This document shows, piece by piece, positions 8,215 through 16,427 of a DNA stretch of 21,398 nt. Below the pieces are notes generated by a model. The model did not search any database. It was given only the letters and a program-made list of their open reading frames with translations, and was not told the origin of the DNA. The translations under genes were made by a program, and so were the position numbers. Every line of letters starts with the position of its first letter. Position 1 is the first letter of the stretch. Source of the stretch: JANRIC01 sp033765345 (GTDB taxonomy: Bacteria; Bacteroidota; Bacteroidia; Cytophagales; Microscillaceae); NCBI GenBank assembly GCA_033765345.1, contig JANRIC010000228.1:1-21398 (forward strand), written 5' to 3'.

Positions 8215-9489
8215 TTAGCCTATTTTTGCCCCAATAATGAGGATATCATCGATTTGTGGGTGGTCTCTCATCCAGAAATTAATGATTTTATCTAAAATTC
8301 TTTTTTGCTTGTGCATAGGGCGGTCGTGTATTTCGTGCAAAATTTGCCGAAGCCTCTTGACCATAAATTTTCTGCCTGAGGGACCCCCAAACTGATCCTG
8401 GTATCCGTCCGAGAAGATATAAAAAGTAGTAGGTTTATCCAAGGAAAAGACATAACGTTTGAAGTCTCTGCGTCCTTCTCGTTGATAGCCTCCAATGGCC
8501 ATTTTATCGGCTTTGATAAACTGAGGTCGGCCGTTTTGGATAATAAACATGGGGTTGTGTGCTCCAGAGTACTCGAGTGTTTTTTTATGCAGGTCAATCA
8601 CACAGAGTGCCACATCCATCCCGTCGCGGTTTTCGGTGGTTTCTTGTTTGAGTATCTTGCGTACTCCATCGTGAAGCTCGTGAAGGATTCGATCGGAAAA
8701 CAAAATGCGGCGAGTCTCTACGATTTGGTGCAGCAAATCATTGCCGATCATGGACATAAAAGCCCCTGGTACACCGTGGCCAGTACAATCAATGGCCGCC
8801 AGGATAATTCTATCTTCTTTTTGAGTAAACCAATAAAAATCACCCGACACAATATCTCTTGGTTTAAATAACACAAAACAATCGTTGAAAACCGATTCTA
8901 TTCGGTCAAGTTGGGGAAGCATGGCCTCTTGGATGCGTTTGGCATAGTTGATACTTGAAGTGATGTTGGAATAAGCATCGTCCAGTTCGCGGAATGTGCC
9001 TTCGAGTAGTTTATTCTGGACAGCGATCTCTTCTTTACTTTTGGCCAACTCCTCGATGGTTGATTCCAGAATATCTCTTTGATTGACGATAGCCTGCCTG
9101 CTGGCGTGTAGCTCGTCTACGGTTTCTTTTAGAATATCCCTTTGTTTGGTGATTTCGGATTTGCTCTCCTCGAGATCGTGAATGGTTTCTTCAAGGATTC
9201 TTTTTTGCAACTCCATATCTGAGCGGCTGAGTTCGAGTTCTTCAATTACGTGACTTAGATATTTGCTGCTTTTGGAGAACATTTCAGTTTGGGCTTCTAT
9301 ATAAGATTTTTGCTCCGCACTAAGTCCTTTTAAGCTCTGAAAATTTTCTTTTAAAATTTGGTTTTGTTGGGCAAGTGCTTCTTTTTCTTCATGTAGAATC
9401 TTAAACTGCAATTCATATGCTTTTAGAATCTGCCGGTAGCGTTCATTTTCAGAGAGTGTTTGCTGATCAGAATTTATTAACTTTTTCAT
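8215..9489 (-). CDS. SpoIIE/RsbU-type PP2C serine phosphatase with coiled-coil N-terminus
   Basis: Residues about 180-424 form a complete PPM/SpoIIE phosphatase domain. All metal-binding acidic residues are in place: Asp217 in VSGDFYWF, Asp234 in DCTGHGVPGAF, Asp361 in FSDGYQDQ and Asp414/Asp415 in QIDDILIIG. It should dephosphorylate a serine or threonine on a partner-switching protein. The N-terminal half is one long coiled coil; within it residues 95-177 consist of four copies of a 21-residue unit beginning Q-[KRN]-x-[IL]-L-E-x-T, each exactly three heptads long. There is no transmembrane segment or sensor domain, so input probably arrives through the coiled coil, perhaps from the neighbouring GAF/PAS protein or the dead phosphatase paralogue upstream. 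The ATG at 9489 is the only reasonable start. Confidence 0.93.
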   Translation of the reverse strand: MKKLINSDQQTLSENERYRQILKAYELQFKILHEEKEALAQQNQILKENFQSLKGLSAEQKSYIEAQTEMFSKSSKYLSHVIEELELSRSDMELQKRILEETIHDLEESKSEITKQRDILKETVDELHASRQAIVNQRDILESTIEELAKSKEEIAVQNKLLEGTFRELDDAYSNITSSINYAKRIQEAMLPQLDRIESVFNDCFVLFKPRDIVSGDFYWFTQKEDRIILAAIDCTGHGVPGAFMSMIGNDLLHQIVETRRILFSDRILHELHDGVRKILKQETTENRDGMDVALCVIDLHKKTLEYSGAHNPMFIIQNGRPQFIKADKMAIGGYQREGRRDFKRYVFSLDKPTTFYIFSDGYQDQFGGPSGRKFMVKRLRQILHEIHDRPMHKQKRILDKIINFWMRDHPQIDDILIIGAKIG

Positions 9490-9579
9490 AACGCAAAAAT
9501 GCCTTTAAAATCTATGATTGCAGGACTATGGTATCACTATACACAAACCACAATTGGCTTTGGAATTGCCGTCATTTTT

Positions 9580-11196
9580 TTAATCGGGACTAAAGCCCAG
9601 CATAATAAACTCTTCTTCAATCGTAGAATTGATGTATTGTGTAAGCTCTAATTTTTGTTTTTCAAAACCCTGATAACGTAGCTGATTGGTACGTGCGATA
9701 AGGCCTTTGTGTCTTCCCTGAGAAACAGAAGGTATCAAGTAAAATTTAATGTTTTTAGACCAATCAATGTCATAGCGGGTAAATTCCTGATTCTCCGTAG
9801 GCTGCTGCCCCAAACTAAACGCATCTCCTTCAAGTAGCTTAAATTCGCTATTATTTACCAACATATCGGTATTAGCCCCCATAAAATAGAGTCGAGCATT
9901 GGTTTGATCTATGACTGAGATACCCGCATGTACTTTGTCTTCGTGGTCGGTATTTTGTTGAAAAAGGTGATACAATTCTTCATTCATCGTCTTCATGATG
10001 GAGCCGGTATCCATATATTTTCCTTCTAGCACCAATGTGTTGGTGAGGATATTGGAGATCAAGGGTAAAAAAGAATAGGTAGAATGCCCCACCGCACATC
10101 GAAAAATCAGAATATAGGTAAGTCCCATTTTTTCGCCCATCCAAAAGAAAGATGTTGGAAAATCACCCTTAGATTGATAAATCACAAAAGAATCTGGAAA
10201 AATAGCTTGGAGTTCGGATTCTGTTTTGAAAAGCATCTTATGTAAATGCCTTACATAATTGAGGTCTGAAGGGAAAACAAGGTCATTTTTTACCGCTGGG
10301 CTAGCAGGGTTTGCTGGTATTTCGGTAGGTTCGGCATTTTTATTAATTTCATAAAGTCTTTGGGTGATTTTGTCAAAATATTCGCCATAGAGCTTCATTT
10401 TATCCTCAAGTTTGAGGATTTTGTCGGAAAGGTGAGAGACCTCCGGAGAAAGATACTCCTTTTGTTTCTCTATTTCCTGGAAAGCCTGGGTGAAATGTGC
10501 GTGTAATTGTCCGAATATTTTATCAAGGGCCTCGACGTGCGCCTCTATGCGATTGATCCTGGCCTGGGTTTCCCGAAACTCGCGGGCGTTTTTTTCTTCG
10601 TGTGCCAGATTAGACAAACCGTTATTTTTGATCTGCTCACTAGTCCAGTCAAACACCTGATTCATGGAGTTGAGTTGATTTTCCAGAGCGTGCATTTTCT
10701 CTCGGATAAATTCAAGTTCGGAAGTCTCCATAGAAAATTCCTGAACCTGATGTACCTGACCATTCCGCAGGATGTGTTCTTGGGCACTTTCAATCAGCAA
10801 GCTCAAGGCACTTACTTGTGATTCAACTCCCTCGATTCTGCCCTCATAATGCTGGATATTGAGCGGTTTGTGTTCTTGACCGTTTCGGCTATATAGATTG
10901 AGGTGTTTGATTTCGTTTTCTAGTTGGCTTACCCTTTCTTGAAGGCGGGTAAACTCATCCTGCGGCGTAAAAAGAGAGCCTTCCTGCTTCTCAAGTTGCT
11001 CCCACAGCCTGGAGTAAGCTTTAAATTTATCCTGAATTCCTTTTACCTCTGTTTGTAAATGATTCAGCACCTCTTTGTCGTCTGTGGCAAAAGGCGTTGA
11101 AAATGTTTGCCCAAATAAAGAAGATGAATCGGATTTTGTATCTTGATTGAATAAATTTCGAAACAAAAAGAATAAAAGTAAGTCGTTTTGGTTCAT
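9580..11196 (-). CDS. Coiled-coil protein with degenerate SpoIIE phosphatase domain (pseudophosphatase)
   Basis: From the ATG at 11196 the product has 538 residues; a TTG at 11232 would add 12. A long, mainly coiled-coil region (about 40-290) and a short Pro/Ala linker precede a domain (about 325-535) that aligns with the SpoIIE domain of the next gene. For example FVIYQSKGDFPTSFFWM lies against FVLFKPRDIVSGDFYWF, and RCAVGHSTYSFLPLISN against DCTGHGVPGAFMSMIGN. The fold-defining hydrophobics are kept, but each catalytic aspartate position is changed: Ser349, Arg366 and Ser490 replace three Asp, and Glu528/Glu529 replace the final pair. The protein is therefore probably inactive as a phosphatase. 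It is first in a run with the active enzyme, 90 bases upstream of it, so a scaffold or decoy role is plausible. The reading frame is intact, so it is not a decayed gene. Confidence 0.82.
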   Translation of the reverse strand: MNQNDLLLFFLFRNLFNQDTKSDSSSLFGQTFSTPFATDDKEVLNHLQTEVKGIQDKFKAYSRLWEQLEKQEGSLFTPQDEFTRLQERVSQLENEIKHLNLYSRNGQEHKPLNIQHYEGRIEGVESQVSALSLLIESAQEHILRNGQVHQVQEFSMETSELEFIREKMHALENQLNSMNQVFDWTSEQIKNNGLSNLAHEEKNAREFRETQARINRIEAHVEALDKIFGQLHAHFTQAFQEIEKQKEYLSPEVSHLSDKILKLEDKMKLYGEYFDKITQRLYEINKNAEPTEIPANPASPAVKNDLVFPSDLNYVRHLHKMLFKTESELQAIFPDSFVIYQSKGDFPTSFFWMGEKMGLTYILIFRCAVGHSTYSFLPLISNILTNTLVLEGKYMDTGSIMKTMNEELYHLFQQNTDHEDKVHAGISVIDQTNARLYFMGANTDMLVNNSEFKLLEGDAFSLGQQPTENQEFTRYDIDWSKNIKFYLIPSVSQGRHKGLIARTNQLRYQGFEKQKLELTQYINSTIEEEFIMLGFSPD

Positions 11197-11638
11197 AAAC
11201 TTTTTCTGGTTTTGGTCGGTTGAGAGAACCAATTTTTTCCTTTTGCAAAGCCGGTAAAGGGTTTTTCAAGAAGATGGATCGATGTACCGATTTTTAAGAC
11301 TAAACTTACATCCCTGATTTCTAACCCAGCACAAATAATTTGCTTAAATCTTAATATTAAATTACGTAATTTCACTGCAATAATAACACCAAAATAATAC
11401 CGAATTATTCGATTAATGGATAAGCTTGGGAGATGAAATGCACGATGATACATGCATTGAAAAAATAATGCCTTAAAAATCGTGTAACATTTATTTCAAA
11501 TAAATATATCGATGTCTACAGATATGGTACATTATTAGAATAGAAAATACAAAGGAGTTGATTTTAGAATCTGCCGAAATCTCCTGGATAATTTAGATCG
11601 TATGTTGGATAATATCACAATTAATCAATATAATTTTT
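11197..11638 (+). other. Divergent intergenic region with a 14-bp palindrome
   Basis: No supportable gene lies in these 442 bases between the pseudophosphatase gene (minus) and the MFS gene (plus). The stretch is AT-rich. The one notable element is the perfect palindrome AAATTACGTAATTT at 11359-11372, 163 bases before the pseudophosphatase start, which could bind a dimeric regulator. No full TTTG-N19-TAnnTTTG promoter was found on either strand. Confidence 0.4.
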
Positions 11639-12787
11639 ATGGAAACACATACCCGAATCCGAGATATTCAATGGAAACAATTGCTGAGCCTGATTATCCT
11701 GGATATAGCGATTATCTTGAGCTGGATTGCTTATACAAAGTATCAACCCAATCTGGTGCAACAATTTGGTTTTGGAAAATTTGCCTTAATTCTGGCCATC
11801 GTGCAAGGAATCATTCTAGTGGTTACTCCACCGATTGCCGGGAGTGTTGCTGACCGTGTACGAAAGACAAGTGGGAAACGTTTGCCGGTGATTAATATTG
11901 GGATTAATGTTGTATCTATGGTTTTTATGGCTGTAGCCGTGACAATTTTTGCAAAACCTACGGGCTTCATTACCTTGATTTTTCCGGTTTTGATTGTACT
12001 CTGGCTCATTTCTATGAATATTTTTCATAGCCCGGCAATTTCGATGGTAGAGACATTTGTACCTGTAGAAAGGCTGCCAAGTGTCATGGCTATATTTGTG
12101 ATGCTTACAGAAATCACCTACGCCGTCGAACCAAGTATCAATGACCTGATGGAATTTTTTGGAGCAGCACTGACATTTGTAGTCGGAGGCTTATTGGTTT
12201 TCGGCAGCGGATGGATGCTGCAACGTTCTTCGCTGAGTTTGCCTTCTACCACACAAACCTTCAGCAAAGAACAACCCGAAGAAAAATCCAATTTTGGTCT
12301 GGTAATACTTACCGGCTTGATTATGGGGATTGCCACCACTGTCTTTTTTAACATCTTCCCCGATTACCTCCAAAGCAGAATTAGTTTTCTAAAAGCTGAT
12401 GGGTTTAAGGGGAGTTATTATGTATCCTTACTGGCTGCTTTTGCGGCACTTATTTCTATTCCTGTGGGTCGATGGATTGAACGCTACGGACTCATCCAAG
12501 CCGCACAAATCGGTTATATCAGTATTTTGATACTCACAATCGGGATTTTGTACATTCCACAGCCCCAAGTTGTTTTAGTGTTGAGCATGTTGTATCCGAT
12601 TGCCTTTAGTATTCTGTCTGTAAGTGCTTTCCCATTGGTTTTTGATCGTTTAAGCTCCACACATAAGGTATTGGGAGTCGGCTTGTTTTTTAGTGGAGTA
12701 GAGTTGCCGAATAGCCTGATGGATATTTTGCAGGTGATGGGTCAAACGCCCAGTATTGCGGGGCAGATATTAAGCTTCAGCTTTTAA
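11639..12787 (+). CDS. MFS transporter
   Basis: The 382-residue protein is built of about eleven hydrophobic spans separated by short loops. Between spans 2 and 3 it has a major-facilitator motif A variant, GSVADRVRKTSGKRLP, and the second half repeats it weakly as GRWIERYG between spans 8 and 9. A charged linker (about 203-220, rich in Glu, Gln, Ser) divides the two halves, as is usual in this superfamily. It should act in the inner membrane as a secondary transporter; the GKR-type loop recalls the sugar/cation symporter-like subgroups, but the substrate cannot be told. It stands alone on the plus strand, and no neighbour suggests a pathway. The C-terminus is slightly short for a twelve-span protein. 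Confidence 0.85.
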   Translation: METHTRIRDIQWKQLLSLIILDIAIILSWIAYTKYQPNLVQQFGFGKFALILAIVQGIILVVTPPIAGSVADRVRKTSGKRLPVINIGINVVSMVFMAVAVTIFAKPTGFITLIFPVLIVLWLISMNIFHSPAISMVETFVPVERLPSVMAIFVMLTEITYAVEPSINDLMEFFGAALTFVVGGLLVFGSGWMLQRSSLSLPSTTQTFSKEQPEEKSNFGLVILTGLIMGIATTVFFNIFPDYLQSRISFLKADGFKGSYYVSLLAAFAALISIPVGRWIERYGLIQAAQIGYISILILTIGILYIPQPQVVLVLSMLYPIAFSILSVSAFPLVFDRLSSTHKVLGVGLFFSGVELPNSLMDILQVMGQTPSIAGQILSFSF

Positions 12788-13077
12788 AATACTTGTCTTT
12801 TTCTGTTCAGTTTTTGTAAAACGGTTTTAGGATTGGGGCATTGACTTTTTATCAAACACATCCTAACACACACACCCAAGGCCTAAAACCTGAATCCCGA
12901 TTGGGTACCCGGATTAAAATTAGCCTAATTTCCTTGATGGATTAACTTGATTTTGAACAATTTATTTTCTTAAAACCAGGGAAACTACTTCGGACTGAGT
13001 ATACATATTGGGTATCGGACTTAAAATGGCTTGAATTTTCCGAATACCCAATTTTACCCCAAAAACCCACAAAACAA
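12788..13077 (-). other. Convergent intergenic region with a long inverted repeat
   Basis: No gene is supportable between the MFS stop and the DUF2892 stop. An inverted repeat has arms at 13007-13019 (ATTGGGTATCGGA) and 13039-13052 (TCCGAATACCCAAT), which pair over 13 bases with one bulged base around a 19-base loop. A third copy of the ATTGGGTA core lies at 12900-12907, within a sequence containing the palindrome GGGTACCC. The hairpin has no T tract on either side, so it is not a canonical terminator. Confidence 0.5.
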
Positions 13078-13290
13078 TTAGCCTTGTACTTTTGTACGGC
13101 AGGTGCGGATGCCGAAAGGAGCATACAAGGGACAGAAACTTACCAGACTTGTCAGTACAAATACTCCAGCTAATGCCATGAGTACAATGCCTAAAACACC
13201 TGTGAGGATGTTGGTAAAATAAAGTGTAGCAACAATTGCAGCGATAATCACTCGGATGATACGATCTGCAGAACCCATATTTTTGATCAT
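13078..13290 (-). CDS. DUF2892 (YgaP-type) small inner-membrane protein
   Basis: The 70-residue protein matches the DUF2892/YgaP transmembrane family. It starts IKNMGSADRIIR, has two hydrophobic helices (about 12-29 and 33-52), and ends with the characteristic FCPLYAPFGIRTC segment holding two cysteines. Family members are often linked to rhodanese and sulfur or redox stress genes; here the partner visible is a Crp/Fnr-type regulator 69 bases upstream on the same strand. A perfect palindrome overlaps the regulator's stop codon and lies at a suitable distance to control this gene. Its biochemical activity is not established. An alternative ATG at 13278 would shorten it by four residues. Confidence 0.9.
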   Translation of the reverse strand: MIKNMGSADRIIRVIIAAIVATLYFTNILTGVLGIVLMALAGVFVLTSLVSFCPLYAPFGIRTCRTKVQG

Positions 13291-13316
13291 ACTGAATGTA
13301 ATTTTTTAATGATGAG

Positions 13317-13324
13317 TAAAACTA
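13317..13324 (-). promoter_or_regulatory. Possible -7 element for the DUF2892 gene
   Basis: Read on the minus strand the bases are TAGTTTTA, seven of the eight positions expected for TAnnTTTG. Transcription would start near 13312, about 22 bases before the ATG, and would put the centre of the palindrome at 13346-13361 about 41.5 bases upstream. Confidence 0.3.
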
Positions 13325-13345
13325 TACATCCTTTTAGGGTTGTGC

Positions 13346-13361
13346 AGTGACTTTTGTCACT
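13346..13361 (-). promoter_or_regulatory. Candidate operator for the Crp/Fnr-type regulator
   Basis: AGTGAC-TTTT-GTCACT is a perfect palindrome of two 6-base arms. It resembles Crp/Fnr-family sites, whose half-sites are usually TGTGA or TTGAT-like. It overlaps the stop codon of the regulator gene and sits about 56 bases before the DUF2892 start codon, which suggests the regulator controls DUF2892 expression. Confidence 0.5.
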
Positions 13362-13998
13362 ATGCTGGATAAATTTCAATGGAATTGGAAAATTGTTTCA
13401 GCTTCCCCTCATTTTCCAGCTTTTTGATCACCCGGCTGATGACTTCGCGGGCAGTTCCGAGTTCCTGAGCGATCTGTCGATGAGATATTTTTAAGGGATT
13501 TTTACGGGTAAGTTTTACTTTTTCAAGCAGGTAATCGTACAGGCGTTTGTCCATTTTATCAAACAAAATATGATGAATGGTGTCTAAAAGTTCGCTGTAA
13601 CGCAGATTAAATAACTGAAAAAACAAGGAATTGATATCCGGAAAGCCGGCTGACCAACGCCTAAGTTTATCCACAGGAAGCAAAAGTATCAAAGAATCTT
13701 CTTCAGTAAGAGCGAATACCCGGCTGGTTTCGTTTTGGAGACTTGCCGAAAAAGACATAATACAGCTTTCGGCAGGTTTGATGTAATAAAGCAACAGTTC
13801 CTTATCTTCGTGCCGTGTAAATACCCTCACCAAACCTTCCAGAACAATAGGAATGATCTTGATAAATTGACCTTCCCGAAGAATTTCAGTGTCTTTGGGT
13901 ATTTCTTTGACCGAGGCCGCTTGTTCAATCTCTGCGAGCAAATCCGGGTGAAAAAAACTTAGTTTTTTGCGAAGATATTCTTGGGTAATATGAAACAT
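13360..13998 (-). CDS. Crp/Fnr-family transcriptional regulator
   Basis: Counted from the ATG at 13998, the 212-residue protein has a cyclic-nucleotide-binding-type beta barrel (about 25-110), a long dimerisation helix (about 122-150) and a C-terminal winged helix with recognition region ISHRQIAQELGTAREVISRVIKKLENEG (171-198). The cAMP phosphate-binding signature (GE...R-x-x-x) is not conserved and there is only one cysteine (Cys79), so it is neither a cAMP-CRP nor a four-cysteine iron-sulfur FNR; the signal is unknown. A GTG at 14028 could extend it by ten residues, but a -7 element at 14012-14019 would then fall inside the gene, so the ATG is preferred. It probably controls the downstream DUF2892 gene. 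Confidence 0.92.
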   Translation of the reverse strand: MFHITQEYLRKKLSFFHPDLLAEIEQAASVKEIPKDTEILREGQFIKIIPIVLEGLVRVFTRHEDKELLLYYIKPAESCIMSFSASLQNETSRVFALTEEDSLILLLPVDKLRRWSAGFPDINSLFFQLFNLRYSELLDTIHHILFDKMDKRLYDYLLEKVKLTRKNPLKISHRQIAQELGTAREVISRVIKKLENEGKLKQFSNSIEIYPA

Positions 13999-14011
13999 AA
14001 GCGAATTTAAG

Positions 14012-14019
14012 CAAAAATA
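14012..14019 (-). promoter_or_regulatory. Possible -7 element for the Crp/Fnr-type gene
   Basis: On the minus strand this reads TATTTTTG, a full match to TAnnTTTG, 13 bases before the ATG at 13998. The leader would be very short and no -33 element is clear. Confidence 0.3.
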
Positions 14020-14220
14020 CTGAACCACTGACAGAAATTTACCAGATAAACGTGCCCACGCTCGATTTTTTCAAAAGGCATAAAAAGCCTTTCCAAAAAT
14101 TGGTATATTTCCCCAAAAAACTTACATTTATATCTGAAATTCTTCCTTCAAAGCCAGGCTGTTCCATACTTAAATCCATCTTTTTTATAAATATATTAAT
14201 CAACCTTCAATACATCGTAT

Positions 14221-16310
14221 ATGAATTTAAGATTTTATGGGATTTGTATGCTCTGGTTTTTTAACTATATATTTAACCAATCAACAGGGGTAAATACCAT
14301 AAATATCCCTCTGAATGTTTTAAATTCAACTCAATATACACTAAATTATATCCTCCCTACGGATTCTATTGACCCTTGCATTCTTCAGCCAGGATTTGCC
14401 GCTACGCAAGCCCTCATCAGCTTGGGGGCTAATCCCAATGAACTCACCTGCGATATTGATAATGCCTCTTATCTTTGGTATCTCGATAGTACTTTACTTC
14501 CTGATGATACCACACAGACAATTATTGGACGGCAGTCAGGTGTCTATGAAGTAGAAGCCATCCGGGCAGATTGTTATTCGCTCAGGTCATTGGGTTATGC
14601 CTTCACGCTTTCCAATTCATATCAACGTATCGGCGGCAACCATATCTGGTATTTTGGGCAAAATGCAGGACTGGATTTTCGAACCGTACCCCCTAGCCCA
14701 CTTTTAAACGGACAATTAAATACTTCTGAAGGTTGTGCCAGCATTTCGGATGTCGATGGAAATTTACTTTTTATACAGATGGGCTTTCCGTTTAGAATAA
14801 AAACCACGCCCTGATGCAAAACGGTACAGGTCTCTTGGGTGACCCCTCAGCTACACAATCCAGTGTGGTAGTGCCTCATCCTGGTGAGCCTGATCAGTAT
14901 TTTATCTTTACGGTTCCGGCCAGAGAAGACTTACAGTTTTTAAACAAGGGTTTGTTTTATTCTGTCGTAGACCTCAGCCAAAATGGAGGTTTGGGGGCAG
15001 TCATCCTTAAAAATGATTCTTTATGCGGGCCTGTAAGTGAGAAAGTAACTTCGGTAGTACATCAGAATGAAAAGGATGTTTGGGTCATTACACACCTCTG
15101 GAACAGTGATGCCTTTTATGCCTATCTGATCGATGGTACGGGCATCCAGACTACCCCAGTGGTCAGCCAGGTAGGTTCGGTGCATACTGACAATCTGACC
15201 AATTCGGCCGGTTATCTCAAAGCCTCCGTAGATGGCAAAAAACTGGCTTTGGCACGTCAGGTAATTACTGCGTCTACTCCACCAATTCAGTTTCCAAGTG
15301 TGATAGAAATCTTTGATTTTGATAATACTAGCGGAATTGTATTCAATCCGATTTCCACACCCTCGACCTATTTCAGGGCTTATGGTCTTGAGTTTTCACC
15401 TGATAGCAAAAAGCTTTATTTTGGCAATAACCAACCAACTGCCAGCACTGCACCTTTTGAGATCTATCAAATTGATTTGGAAGCTTCAGATGTGATTGCT
15501 TCTACTACACGAATCGGTACACATCCCAAAACGGTTTCTTCTACATTTTTAGGAGCTTTACAATTGGGTCGCGACGGCAGAATTTATGTAGCCATTGTGG
15601 GAAATGATTCTTTAGGTGTGATTGAGCAGCCCAATCAATTGGGTACGGCAGCTAATTATAAAGCTGACGGCATTTATCTGGGAGGGCGCATTGCCCGTTT
15701 TGGTCTACCCAACTTTATCTACAGTGCCCAGGCATTGGGCGAAGCATTGGCCCGCAACGTTATCCATTTGAAAGCTGATCAATACACAGACAAAGCGCAA
15801 CTTTCTTGGCGAATTAGCCGCCCGCAAGAGATCAGCCGTTTTGAAATTCAGAAAAGTAAAGATGGATTAGATTTTCAAAGCATTGGGTATTCTGTTTGTT
15901 TAGAAAATCAATCTCAATACAGCTTTATAGACAGCGAATACACCAAAGCGCAAAAGCTCACCTATTACCGCATTCATGGAGTCGCTTCGGATGAAAAATC
16001 ACTCTTAAATAATGGAGTAGTATTGCGTGGAGATGCTGCTACAAGTTTGGATGCGATGCTTTCACCCAATCCTTTGTCAGCCCAGCAGATTTTGAAAATA
16101 CAGTTTACAGAGCCGATTGTAGACAAAGTTTATCTGAGCCTCTGGGATAGCCGAGGTAGAAATATAGCTGATCGTGTAGTGTCGCCCGAAGAAATCCAAA
16201 ACAGTGTATTTGTTTGGGATTTGACCTCCCCCGTTCGGGGAATTTATCTGCTACAAATTCGCAGCAACCAAAGCAATCAGATACTTACGAAAAAATTGAT
16301 GGTGGACTAA
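14221..16310 (+). pseudogene. Broken type IX-secreted beta-propeller-like protein with C-terminal sorting domain
   Basis: Two adjacent frames, 14221-14814 (197 codons) and 14814-16310 (498 codons), make one protein. The first part has a possible leader, an Ig-like segment (SYLWYLDSTLLPDDTTQTI) and then the family signature WYFGQNAGLDF followed by EGCASISDVDGNLLF. In the -1 frame the sequence continues YTDGLSV, stop, NKNHALMQNGTG, where homologues read TDG-x-x-V-W-N-x-x-H. Thus a base is missing from the T run 14768-14772, and a Trp codon has become TAG at 14793-14795. The second part carries a propeller-like region (about 1-305), a fibronectin-like domain (about 315-405) and a Por-secretion tail (about 415-498, LSPNPLSAQQ to QILTKKLMVD) for type IX export. 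Two lesions indicate a pseudogene rather than a sequencing slip. Confidence 0.8.
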
Positions 16311-16346
16311 TAAGAATTTGTACACGTAAGGACAATACGCTTTCGC

Positions 16347-16386
16347 TTGTGCCTGTAGCATCACGTTTAGGCAATGACAGGCACAA
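16347..16386 (+). other. Long-stem hairpin downstream of the secreted-protein pseudogene
   Basis: TTGTGCCTGT (16347-16356) and ACAGGCACAA (16377-16386) are perfect 10-base inverted arms around a 20-base loop, 36 bases after the stop codon. No T tract follows, so a classical terminator is not supported; a transcript 3'-end structure or protein site is possible. Confidence 0.5.
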
Positions 16387-16427
16387 ACAAGGGTAAATAA
16401 ACCTTATATATCTTATGTTTTGGTTCG

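Noticed and set aside
11602..11853. An 83-codon plus-strand open frame starting before the MFS gene
   Set aside because: It overlaps the MFS N-terminus in another frame and has no hydrophobic or family pattern of its own.
14052..14264. A 70-codon plus-strand open frame between the regulator and the pseudogene
   Set aside because: Lys/Phe-rich low-complexity translation of AT-rich DNA, overlapping the start of the secreted-protein frame; no family resemblance or start signal.
14764..14800. Programmed -1 frameshift joining the two halves of the secreted protein
   Set aside because: The T run could slip, but the resulting frame meets TAG seven codons later at a position where homologues have Trp, so frameshifting would not restore the protein.
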